A stretch of DNA of 64,000 bases, taken from the NCBI RefSeq assembly GCF_000003815.2, contig NC_049984.1:4497497-4561496 (forward strand), read 5' to 3'. The stretch comes from Branchiostoma floridae (taxonomy: Eukaryota; Chordata; Leptocardii; Amphioxiformes; Branchiostomatidae). Shown in pieces: positions 35,201-45,162 of this stretch. The notes under the pieces were generated by a model, which searched no databases, was not told the DNA's origin, and was given only the letters and a program-made list of their open reading frames with translations. The position numbers were made by a program, and so were the translations under genes. Numbering within the stretch: the stretch's first letter is position 1; each line of letters starts with the position of its first letter.

Positions 35201-37361
35201 CCAGCCAAAATCGTAGTCTATGAATCATCAAACAAACCATCAAACTCCAACTGCAAAAACGTAGCTTGTACCTTTGCTTGTAAATAATCTTACTGGTAAA
35301 TAATTTTTACTGGTAATCTTTTTGTGTAGATCTTATCTCCGGGCTTGAATCAAATGAGCACCAGTCTGACTGCAGTTAACCAAAACCAGTTAACTACACA
35401 TGAAACTTCAACCAAAACCAAATACTACACTGTATTAACAGCTTCATGTTAGTCATTGAAGATTTCAGAAAGCAACTCTCGTCAGCAAACTGACTCAAAA
35501 TCAAAATCCAACTACCTCTGGCTAATGCTGCAAAAAAGTAAGTTGCATTTTAACTGGTAAATAATTTTTACTGGTGAAACTTAGTTGGCCTTCATGGAAT
35601 ATTGCCTGAAGATCCAGCTTTAAATCAAGTAAGCACCAGCTTGAAAATATTAGTCAACTAAAACCTAATGCTACATGGATGTGTGGAGGTTGTTGAAGAT
35701 ATAAGATGGCAACACTCATTAACCAACCAACCAAAATCTACAAATCAAACTGCTTCAGCCAAGTGTTGTTCAAATCAATGGCTTTCTGTGTGTATTGTCT
35801 AAAGATTTAAGGTCCGGCCTTGAATCAAATAAGCACCAGCTTGGAAGTACCAGTCAACCCAACCCAAATAAAACGTACTGCTAGGGTTACCTATCCAAAC
35901 CGGGGCCTAGTCCGGCTGTTTTCCTGAAGTAAGAATAAAGTCTAACAATTATGACAAAAATTGCAAAAATTATATCTTTTTAACGCTTTGCGTGTTGTCT
36001 TGTCTTTAATATCATACCTAATCTTTTTTGCAAACTACCCAGTCGGGCACCGGTTTGGAAAGTCTAACAATTATGACAAAAATTATATCTTTTTTATGCT
36101 TTGCGTGTTGTCTTGTCTTTAATATCATACCTAATCTTTTTTGCAACCTACCCAGCCAGGCACCGGTTTGGAAAAGTGACCCGGGCATATTGTGTAAGCA
36201 ACATCATGGATATCATTGAGGATGTCAGAAAGCAACACTCATCGACCAACCAACCAAATCTACAAAACCCAACTGCTTCTTGCTTTTGCTGCAAAGAAAG
36301 TAGCCTGCATTTCAATTATGATCTTATCTGTAAGAAACTTAGAAAGGTAGAAGTAAATCCCTTCACAGGAAGTGACATCACCGACCAGGGAGGAAACCCA
36401 ATGTTTGCACTTTGGTGTGTCATGCATACCCATGCATGGCTGACCCGAAGGATTTCTCACGTTACTGCAGTCTGGGTTTACATTTCACACCTTTGTGTTC
36501 AAACTCCAGTTTTTCTAGTAAAAGGTCTCGACAAGAAAGCGACCCCTACATCAGTCAGATACTGGTACTCTACAAGATTGTAAGCAGGAACGTGTAAGGC
36601 TGTGAATCACTCCAGAAGTTGGTAGAGCGCTGCTTCCGGTGTCCCGCGGCCCAGCTGGAAGTGGTGATATCGGAATGACAAGTTGTGAATGGCTTTTGTC
36701 CACCTCGGACAGCGCCGGCCGTTGCCGGACAATGCACGTGAAAACAAAAACCCTGGCGCCCAAATTAGTAAACTGACCGACATACATGTCAAATATTAAA
36801 TTCGCCACTTCTGAGCATAGTTATCTTTAAGTTTAGCTGTTGGCAGCCACATCTAAGGGCGCCCCAACATGCCGTTCCTGTTTTATCGCGCGATAATCCA
36901 CATTTCAAACTTTTCTACTTTTGTTTGACAGCTTTTTTCCGCAATCTCTAAAATTCTTAGGTACCCAGGCACAACTTTTTGCTAACGGAGGACAGAGGTT
37001 GTTCTGGGAAACGCTTATCCTCCTCGCTTGGGAAGCTGCGTGCACTTTAAGTGATTCAACCTCGAGAGAAATCGGGAGCACTTGAGAACATTCTTTGTTG
37101 TTGCTGCGCACGATCTGTCGTCTGGCTGTCGGGCAGACCGGGCGGGCTAGCAGATCGCGACGGCGAGCGCCAAACCACAAACGACGAGCAAAACCCTACT
37201 TTTTACGCACAACCATCGCCTAAATCAACCAAATTTCACAACTCTACATCAATTGTGACCAAGTTATCAACCTACTGTACCGAATCCGAGAGAATAGGAC
37301 GACGTTTAGCGGTGGGAAAATTTGGGATCGGGCTTACCTCGAACTCTTCCGGAGGAGCCAT
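23267..37361 (-). CDS. CDYL: Chromodomain Y-like protein (CDYL family)
   Basis: Chromatin reader with an enoyl-CoA hydratase/isomerase-fold C-terminus; vertebrate CDYL proteins are nuclear corepressors and crotonyl-CoA hydratases. Seven minus-strand exons join in phase: 37338-37361, 27595-28711, 26785-27071, 25494-25669, 24617-24827, 23856-23999 and 23267-23425, giving 705 residues. Exon 1 encodes only MAPPEEFE. The chromodomain covers about residues 5-60, with cage aromatics F7, W28 and Y31. Residues 80-440 are a Ser/Pro/Arg-rich linker with many SP sites and basic patches such as KRKRKSPSPARRAKRR, a likely nuclear signal. The C-terminal 270 residues are the isomerase fold, with AAVNGFAFGFGAALLG and GQTPEGCSSYTFP. 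An 8.6-kb first intron is full of repeats. One invertebrate gene would stand for vertebrate CDYL, CDYL2 and CDY. Confidence 0.93.
26213..26695 (-). other. 160-codon open frame in CDYL intron 3, unknown
   Basis: An ATG-initiated frame lies on the same strand as CDYL, between exons 3 and 4. It resembles no family I know and has no obvious splice sites. It has a charged middle section and an even composition, unlike the A/T-rich surroundings. It could be a retained piece of a transposon, an alternative terminal exon, or chance. Confidence 0.2.
27125..27240. repeat. Dispersed repeat, copy 2 of 2
   Basis: Same family and orientation as 19,995-20,110. It sits in CDYL intron 2, about 55 bp upstream of the exon 3 acceptor on the minus strand. 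Confidence 0.75.
28890..29338. mobile_element. Harbinger-type MITE in CDYL intron 1
   Basis: About 450 bp with terminal inverted repeats of about 35-40 bp, beginning GGCCAYACCAATTT and containing TTGGTTCACGGATT. It is flanked on both sides by TTA, the three-base target duplication typical of PIF/Harbinger elements. It has no coding capacity. Confidence 0.75.
33162..33505. repeat. 172-bp tandem duplication
   Basis: Two head-to-tail copies starting 'gaacatcgaaatatatatat' at 33,162 and 33,334. I saw one mismatch (ctatgac versus ctaagac). Such identity implies a recent event. It lies in CDYL intron 1. Confidence 0.95.
34990..36315. repeat. Degenerate long-unit tandem array in CDYL intron 1
   Basis: A motif like 'ttgaatcaaataagcaccag' recurs near 35,042, 35,345, 35,617 and 35,820. 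It is followed each time by a stretch rich in 'aaccaa' and then, in most units, by a block like 'gaagatgtcagaaagcaac'. Unit length is about 200-300 bp. The last unit resumes near 36,195 after a foldback element. Confidence 0.65.
35887..36178. mobile_element. Foldback element with internal 121-bp duplication
   Basis: The left end 'tatccaaaccggggcctagt' and the right end 'gggcaccggtttggaaaa' are inverted relatives of the family at 9,306. Inside, a block starting 'gtctaacaattatgac' is repeated at 35,941 and 36,062. The element interrupts the tandem array described above. Confidence 0.65.
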
Positions 37362-37763
37362 TTTCGCTGGCTTAGTTGGGCGAAGGAATGGTGACGTAAC
37401 GAGAATTTGAATATCGAACAGCGCCACAACTCTACTGCGCATGTACAGAACTGAACGACGGCAGAAATACGACACCAGCGGGTTTTCCGGTCAAAGGTTA
37501 GATTTATGGAATAGTCCACTACCAATCGTGATGAGGGTATATGAATATGTTTATTGGCAATAGAAAAGGTTATTGAACAGATACATGCCATATTATTTAA
37601 ATAATTGGTAGCAAACAAAGTAATTTTAAACTATTAGCTTAAATAGTTTACCATTTGTACACAAATCGTGATAATATTTTTTTTCGAAAAGCCACCTATC
37701 AAAGTTTCATCCCTACGATAATGTGGTATCATCAACAAGTGACCTTCCAAGAGATCAGAAGTT
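37362..37763. promoter_or_regulatory. Bidirectional promoter, CDYL and ECI2
   Basis: The two start codons face away from each other, 402 bp apart. The interval has an NRF1 half-site TGCGCATG at 37,436-37,443 and a CREB/ATF-like TGACGTAA at 37,392-37,399. CpG frequency is higher around 36,850-37,480 than in the flanks. Shared regulation is inferred. Confidence 0.6.
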
Positions 37764-40700
37764 ATGGCGTCTGCTCTGTGTTTACGGTTGTCATCTACGT
37801 TTGCAGGTGGTTTATCGGCCAGGTGAGTAACCTTTGTACAGTTTTGTAATGTGGTGAAGTAGAGGAGTCTTCAGGCTTTTCAAAAAGTACTTGTTCAGCT
37901 TCTCAAACCACTGGTAACACACTTTATTTCTGGATTGAATTTGAAGTGGGCACACCTATACACTAGTAACGTTACACGTAATACAAACAAGTTATTGTAC
38001 CGATATCAAATATCTATATATCTCATCGTTGATTTATTCAATAGGTAGGTTAATGAAGGTGTCATTATTAAGTAAAGATTTAGCCCCTTTGATATTTGAT
38101 AATCATCGATGACAGAGTGTTGGCAGAAGTGTGAACAACATATACAGTATAGTTCTCCTACCATTCCTAGCATGAAATTTCACATGAGTTGGTAAATAAT
38201 TTACCAACAACCCAGGCCAGGTGAACTTTTTATAACGAACTTTGACCCAGTGTTACATCACACATGGGAAAAAATCACGTCCCTACAGCACTCACGTGAG
38301 ACAGTAGCTGAGGGAGACCGCATACTTGTAGTTATCCATTGAAAGTTTCTTTATTCTCAACCACATTTATGATCAAAAATTTCTGTAACCATCTGTCACC
38401 TTCATTGGGTCAACGGTGACCATACTTCACTGCAGCTAGGTGTTATTGCTACAGTGTTTCGATGCTTTATGTGGTCCCAAACGTATGATTAAGTAGTTGT
38501 TTTTGATAATCTCTTCAATGATTTGACCTAGATGAAAATGGGTGTGTAATCTAACCATGCTCTGTAGGTGCTTGCTGAATTCGAGAGTCCAAAGGACACA
38601 GTTCTTACACATGGGGCGGACAGCCTTTGGAGCTCACGATGCTGCGTTTGAGGCAGCCAAGGAGAGGCTAAACACACTCAAGGAAGAACCAGACAATAAT
38701 GTCAAGCTGCAGATCTATGCTCTGTTCAAACAGGTATTAAATGATTACTAATGAATAGGTTAAGCAGAGTATTACTTGGATGGAGGCCTGGCAGACCTCT
38801 GTCTGGTATCAGCCATACGGTGATTAACATCATTCACAGCATCCCTGTCTTGTAATTAGCCAGCGAAAGGGTATGTCACCCCGTAAGGGACGGTATAATC
38901 CCGTCGTGTGTTAGCACGTTGACCGATGATGATGATGATGATGATGATGAAGCAGAGTATCTGCAACTGTAGGATATTACATGTATTATGACATAAGAAA
39001 TAAGTCTTGGAATCTCTCACACTCAAATGTGAAACAAAGATGTTTCAGGGCTTGACATACCAGTTACCAGTATATCCTTTTAAAGTTTGTTGATGTCAAT
39101 GTACTGTTAAGATAGTTTTTATGAATGCCTGGCTGCCTTACATGGCAGTAAATAGCAGTGTTATAACCTAGGCTATAGCGTAATATCATGTTGAGCATGT
39201 TTTTCTCCCCTCCAGGCTACCAAAGGACCGTGTAACACCCCCAAACCTGGAGCTTTTGACTTTGTGGGACGTGCCAAGTGGCAGGCGTGGAGCGGCCTGG
39301 GAGACATTAGTCAGGTAGAGAAGATGAAAAGCCTCTAAGTGATGAAATTACATGGATATGACCAAAATTTATCCGTGGCTGTCTAGGATCTACATTGTAT
39401 TGGACAAGGTCATTCAAGGAACATCATATCCTACTTGTGGAAGCCAAACATCCAAAGAATTTTAAAAAAAAAAGTGACAGTAGTACTGTTGATTTAACAG
39501 GACGTGTGGACCCAGAATATATATAGGAACAATAGAGAAGTTTCTATTCATCGTTAGTTTTTATTGTTCATTTTTTGCTGGTCTTTGCAGCCTAGCAGTT
39601 ATTTATTTGAATAAAGATGTAGGAGAAAAGAGCAGATGTCAAGCATTTAGGAATGTCAGCTTGATACAGTGTATATTCTATCAATAATTATATTGTTTAC
39701 TGCACCATTTTCTATTCTTATGATGGAGCGAAATCAACTTTTCACTGTACCTTTTTTAAAAATCCTCCAAGGATGAAGCACAGAAGCAGTATATAGACAT
39801 TATCAATGGTCTTGCAGGAGAAGAATCACCTGCAGAGACAGAACAAGCAGGTGAGTTTGCACACTTCAGACAAAAATCAGTCCTATTTTGCAACCCATGG
39901 ACATCATTGAAATAGATTGTCTGGTAATATCATTCATCATGTTGTCTTTTTAGCCTGATTAAATCTCACTTATAGTAGCCTGCCCAACTTCCGGTTTGCC
40001 TCTTCTGCAGGGAGGGGCCAGTTACAGCCCTGGACAGCAGAGTGTGTGTTACACAGAGTTACTAGTATTGTCTTTTAATCTCAAAACAGATGTTGAAAGG
40101 GAAAATCATAACATTTCTCTAGACCACTGTTTTTGGCAAAGCATGTACTAGTATCTTTTTGAGGAATACTTACCTTTGTCAAAATAAGTAAAATTGTTCT
40201 TGACTTTTCCTGTCCATGTATGAGAAAATAGTCTGGAGGAAATTTGTAATTCTCCATTTGATATTTTTTGTACAGCTAGTATAGATATAACATTACAAAC
40301 AACCTCCATTAGCAAAGAAGGTCATAGAAGGTCAAAGACATTATAGATACATCATTTAAACACATTTAAGACAGACTCAGTCCAATAACCAGTTCAATTT
40401 TTTCTTATCTTTTTGCAGGTGAAGAAGCCAGTAGCTACAAAGAGATAAAAGTAACCAAGGAGAACAAAGTCTGCTCCATCTTACTCAACAGGCCTGCTAA
40501 GAAGAATGCTATTACCTGGCTGGTGGGTAGATTACCTTATAGAATGTATTTGAATTTGTCCAAGAAGTCATAGTTAATAACTATAAGGTTATCTAATACA
40601 TGTACACACATACAGTAGCTGAAAAGAGAAATATATATGTGGCACATCAAGTCTAAGATTTTACCTCCATTTTTACCACCAAATTATTTTTGGTGTGTCA

Positions 40701-43700
40701 GTATGTGTGTTTGTCCCCTCAAGGACCCCTACCTTAGTACCTAGTCAAGGGACTAGATAGGTGGGTTTGGGCCTTCTAGTCGTTATCCTTGTTACTGCAG
40801 CAGAAATTTTTGTATCACGTCCCTTTGCATGCTATGGTCTTGTTCTGATTGATTTTTGTCTTCCAAACGATGACCATTGAAACTGTCATATCAAAAGTAG
40901 ATTATGTTGTTTTCCTGCAGATGTACAATGAAATTGTCCAGGCATTGGACGATGCTAGCAAGGATGACTCTGTCACTGTTGCTGTTATAACAGGTATATC
41001 TATGATTGCTTGGATATGTGTAGTACTCACAACATTGTCCAGAACTACCATTAGAAAATCAATATTATTGAGAGTACATGTACTATTGTATTCTAACTCT
41101 TTTTGAAACAACAGAAGTTGCTTTGACATATGTAAAGATAAAATAAAAACGTCTGTTCCAGAAAAATCTAGTAGGGGTAGCAGTAGGCAATAGATCCACC
41201 AAAACAATCAATTGTTTAATGTCAGAAAACTTACAAGAACTGCCTTTTCTTTAAAAATCTAAAGTGCGCTTCTTTCATCTCATGCATTAAATTTTCATAA
41301 AACAGCTTTAAACTTGTTTTTAAATCTTTGTGAAGGTGCTGGTGATTACTACTGTAGTGGGAACGATCTCGGAAACTTCATGAACATCGATCCCAAGGAC
41401 ATGCCTAAGATGGCTCGGGATGGCAAGGAACTGCTCAGGTCAGTCTAGTTTTAGCAAAACAATGTGCTTCTCAATAAAGTTACAAATTATGTGACTTGCA
41501 ACACAAGAAAGTTGACTTACTACAATTTTCAACTTATCAGCTCCAGTCTTTTTCAAGGAATGGACAATCCATTGCTTATGTGACGTCGAAAATTTCAGTG
41601 TTGGAACCTCAAGTTTAAATTCATCCAGAAGGACTTCTACTAATACAGATGAACTTTCAAGTCACCTAAGTAGGCGTATTAACTGTGGCGCTTTATTTTG
41701 CTCAAAATGTCAAAAGCCATGTTTTATGTACATTATATTTGGAGCCTGAAGAGTACCGGTACTTAGGAAATGTGTTTTGTGTCCACCAGGCGATTTGTCA
41801 CTGCCTTTATCGACTTCCCCAAGCCCCTGATTGGTGCTGTGAATGGTCCTGCAGTGGGCGTGTCGGTCACCGTCTTGGGTCTGTTTGATGCCGTGTATGC
41901 TACTGACAAGGTAAGAACACTTTCTTGCAGGTAACAATAGCCTCTACCAGGCTCTGTGGATTGGTGGTCTAATTGTAGAATTGGACAAATAGAATCAATA
42001 GTACGCTAGGGGAGTCAGCCGGCCAGAAGAATCTGTATCCTCACAGATATATAGATTGTTCTGGCTGGCTGACTCCCCTAGCGTACTATTCTTCTTCCCG
42101 TTGATGCCCACAATCTTGAAGAAGATTATACTGGCATGTTTGGGGAGTGGTGACGCTCGCACTTGTCGACGTAATCCAATACTCGTTAGTCCATTAACAG
42201 TCCATGGTCGATACCCCTGAATCCGTCAGTTGTCTAGGTAGGCTGTTATGAAACAGAGGCCCGAGACACAAATGACTATTGACTCTATGTGTCCAATTTC
42301 TACTATTAGACCACTCCACGGAGCCTGGTAGAGGCTAGGTAACAAAACTAACATGTGAGAATGTGGTTCCTAAGAGTTGTTGGTTATCCTATCCTGTTCA
42401 TATGACACAATATCTTGTTTGCATTGAGTAAACTGGTCTCTTATTTTTGAAGATGCAAATATATGATAATAAGCACAATAATTCCTCTTGAATTTGTGAC
42501 TGTTTGCTACCTGAATATTCATTATGAACACAAAGTTACAGAATGCAAATTATGACTTAGCAATATTTCCAAATCATTATTACAATGATTTTTGTTTTAA
42601 TGTGTTGTAGGCTACATTCCATACCCCATTCACCGAGCTCGGACAGAGTGCAGAGGGCTGCTCTTCATATGTATTCCCCAAGCTCATGGGTAATACCAAG
42701 GTCAGTACAGATTAATGTCTTTTGTGGATATTTTGTAAGCTTATAATTTTGCTACAACACAACACTTGTAAGCTGTGTTGCAGCAAGTGTGCTTTGATGC
42801 ATTTGACTACCCACGGACAGGGTTTTTAGTAAAGTTTTTACATGACATATTTTGTATTATATGTCATCTTCCAAAGACAGCTTGATATGAAACTGAATTT
42901 TATATGGTTTTATGTATCCATACTAATTGTATAGTATACATTGTGCCTTATGCCAAGGACATTTCATTTGCAAATTCTTGAACACCTATCACCAAGATTT
43001 AACCATTGGTATCATTTGCAGCATTGTTACTCCCTATTGAGGTGTTCATGAGAGACAACTACACTGCAGAGAAAACTGAACAATGTTTTCCAAAAGCCAG
43101 CCACATCATAATTTTTGATAGAGCTGTTGTAAAAAATTGCTCAATCTTATGGAAAACGCAGCATATTTTGATAGAGTTGTCCGTAACATTTTGTCAACCT
43201 TCTGTTTTCCCCTATTGTCCATCTGCAAATGTAGTAGCACAAAGTTACAAAGACGAATTCAAAATTAAAAGTCAGTGTCATTTCCTCCCTCAGGCTAATG
43301 AGATGCTGCTCTTCAACAAGAAGCTGACTGCACACGAGGCATGTGAGAGAGGCCTGGTGACCGAGGTCCTTCCTCATGACAGCTTCCAGAAGGAGGTGCA
43401 AACTAGGGTGGAGTATGTCGCCCAGCTTCCACCACAGGTTCGTAGTGCATTTATTTTATCCGGAGGTGATTTTCTGTAATTCTCTTTCCAAACATGGGAA
43501 GACGTTGATACAGAGTGTACAAATTGGTAATTGGTATGTCAAGTTTCTGTCAGTGAGACTGTTTTTTTCCCAAACTCATCAAGCTTGTGAAAGTTAGACA
43601 ACACTTATGACAGCTACAAACTGTTTAGTTTGTAAAGTGACTAAAATCATTTTAGTACAGGTAATTCCATGTGACAGGGTATACAATTGACTTGTATTTT

Positions 43701-44237
43701 CTAGGATGTAAATGGACAATAACATTGTTCTTACAGCCATATAAGCAATATGCATAAGTCGTGTATTTGTGTATTTGAAAGTCTTTCGATACCTCAGTCC
43801 AGCACAGGCAAGGATGCAGCTTTACGTTTAGAATTACCATGCAGTAATGTGTAAAAAGATTGTATTCCCTAATCTCCAAGCAGATCTTGCTGTGGCAAAT
43901 GGGAAGGAGTTTAGCCAGCAGAGGAGTGTTCGCTGTGGCCAATAACACTCCTCTGCCAGCGAAACTCCTTCCCATTTGCCACAGCTAGATCTGCTTGGAG
44001 ATTAATATGTATCCCCCTCTACACACACACTTTCAATGTACTATTGTAGGAATAGATGCAACCTTTTCCTTTCCTCCTCAGTCTGTCAGGGAGGGAAAGA
44101 AGCTAGTACGGGACCAGGAACGAGAGGACCTGCACAAGGCCAATGAAAAGGAGTGCGAGGTGCTGGAAGGGAGATGGCTGTCAGAGGAATGCGTGCGGGC
44201 TATCATGAGCTTCTTCACCAAGAAAGCTCGCTTGTGA
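37764..44237 (+). CDS. ECI2: Enoyl-CoA delta isomerase 2 with ACBP domain
   Basis: Moves the double bond of 3-enoyl-CoAs to 2-trans-enoyl-CoA so that unsaturated fatty acids can be oxidised in mitochondria and peroxisomes. Eleven exons join in phase: 37764-37822, 38568-38733, 39216-39314, 39772-39850, 40419-40522, 40921-40993, 41336-41438, 41790-41910, 42611-42700, 43294-43437 and 44082-44237, giving 397 residues (human: about 394). The N-terminus is a mitochondrial-type presequence. The acyl-CoA-binding domain follows ([20 protein letters not shown], then KWQAW). In the isomerase domain the oxyanion-hole parts are [12 protein letters not shown] and [12 protein letters not shown], and the catalytic glutamate is E283 in GQSAEGCSS. 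The C-terminus is ARL, a type 1 peroxisomal signal. Polyadenylation signals AATAAA lie at 44,484 and 44,561. Confidence 0.95.
38780..38950 (+). repeat. Retroposon 3' end with (GAT)n tail
   Basis: A block ending 'agcacgttgaccgatgatga' runs straight into eight or so GAT repeats. That layout is typical of the 3' end of a CR1/L2-like LINE or its SINE. A similar (GAT)n end is at 63,300-63,320. It lies in ECI2 intron 2. Confidence 0.55.
39952..40061. repeat. Dispersed repeat, copy 2 of 2
   Basis: Matches 7,945-8,062 in the same orientation. It is in ECI2 intron 4. Confidence 0.75.
41938..42337. mobile_element. hAT-type MITE in ECI2 intron 8
   Basis: Exactly 400 bp with about 60-bp inverted ends beginning TAGCCTCTACCAGG. 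A perfect 8-bp target duplication, GGTAACAA, is at 41,930-41,937 and 42,338-42,345. Within it a second near-perfect palindrome at about 41,999-42,090 has arms starting 'tagtacgctaggggagtcag'. The element begins 27 bp after the exon 8 donor and leaves the donor intact. It has no coding capacity. Confidence 0.9.
43872..44002. mobile_element. Foldback element, ATCTCCAAGCAG termini (copy 3)
   Basis: A 131-bp near-perfect hairpin with arms of about 60 bp, starting 'atctccaagcagat' and ending 'ctgcttggagat', flanked by TA on both sides. It lies in ECI2 intron 10, 80 bp before the exon 11 acceptor. Confidence 0.85.
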
Positions 44238-45162
44238 TGGAACAAATTCATCCCATGTTGATGTATAATGTATTGAACTACTTAACTGTAATTTGGACCC
44301 AAATTTTCGAATGAACAGCACCAGTCTTTGTCATTCCTTGAACAGTTACATTTTTGTAAACTAGTTCAATAATGACTTCTACCAAGTTGACACAGATGAA
44401 CTTTCAAGTTCAGATGTATAATGTAGTTTGCATAACTGTGTGAGATTTAAATGATTGGTGGACAGCTAACATTCTTTGGCAACAATAAAGCTGCATAGAC
44501 TATGTTCTTGTTGCTCTGTACATTTGCTTCATTTAAGAAAATAATATATCATGCAGACTGAATAAAACATGTCTGGGTTGTTACAGGATGCTTTGTTCAA
44601 TTCTTCAAGCCTTTTTTTTTATTACACTGCTTGTACATGTAAACAAACTTGTGAGCCAAAACTTGGCTTAATATGTGATACTAGTAGTTGATATTAGGAT
44701 ACAGATATGTTAAATTGAAGCAGCATCAACACATTGTCTACAAACTTTTGACATTCAATAAGTTAACCAGCAGGAAACAGTGTTGTTTCTTGGCATGAAA
44801 CACCATACAGTACAGTTCTGGCAAGAAACAATGGCACCATGAGGTCATAATGGGTGTTAAAAGCACATGAATTTGATTCATTTCCAAGTTGATACAAATC
44901 TATAATAAATCATCCATTGTAGGTCATTTCCAGTAAGCATAATGCTTAAAACTTAGCACATAATATTTTTTCTATTCTTTTATTTTGACTGCAACTTTTA
45001 TAGTGCTATGATATATAACCTATCACTCTGCAACTTTCAGCTTTGATATGTGGCACTATACTCAACATAGTCACCAAGAGCAGCTATCAGTAAGCTCTAA
45101 ATGATGTACTCAGCACACTGTTACCCTTGCAAAGAAGATGCTGATAGTTCAACTATGGGCCA

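Noticed and set aside
36101-36583. 160-codon plus-strand open frame
   Set aside because: It runs from the inside of a foldback element across the tandem array into unrelated sequence, with no domain. Likely chance.
42000-42090. Hairpin as a microRNA precursor
   Set aside because: The perfect pairing is explained by the palindromic interior of a transposon with an 8-bp target duplication. The hairpins at 43,872 and 17,406 were set aside for the same reason.
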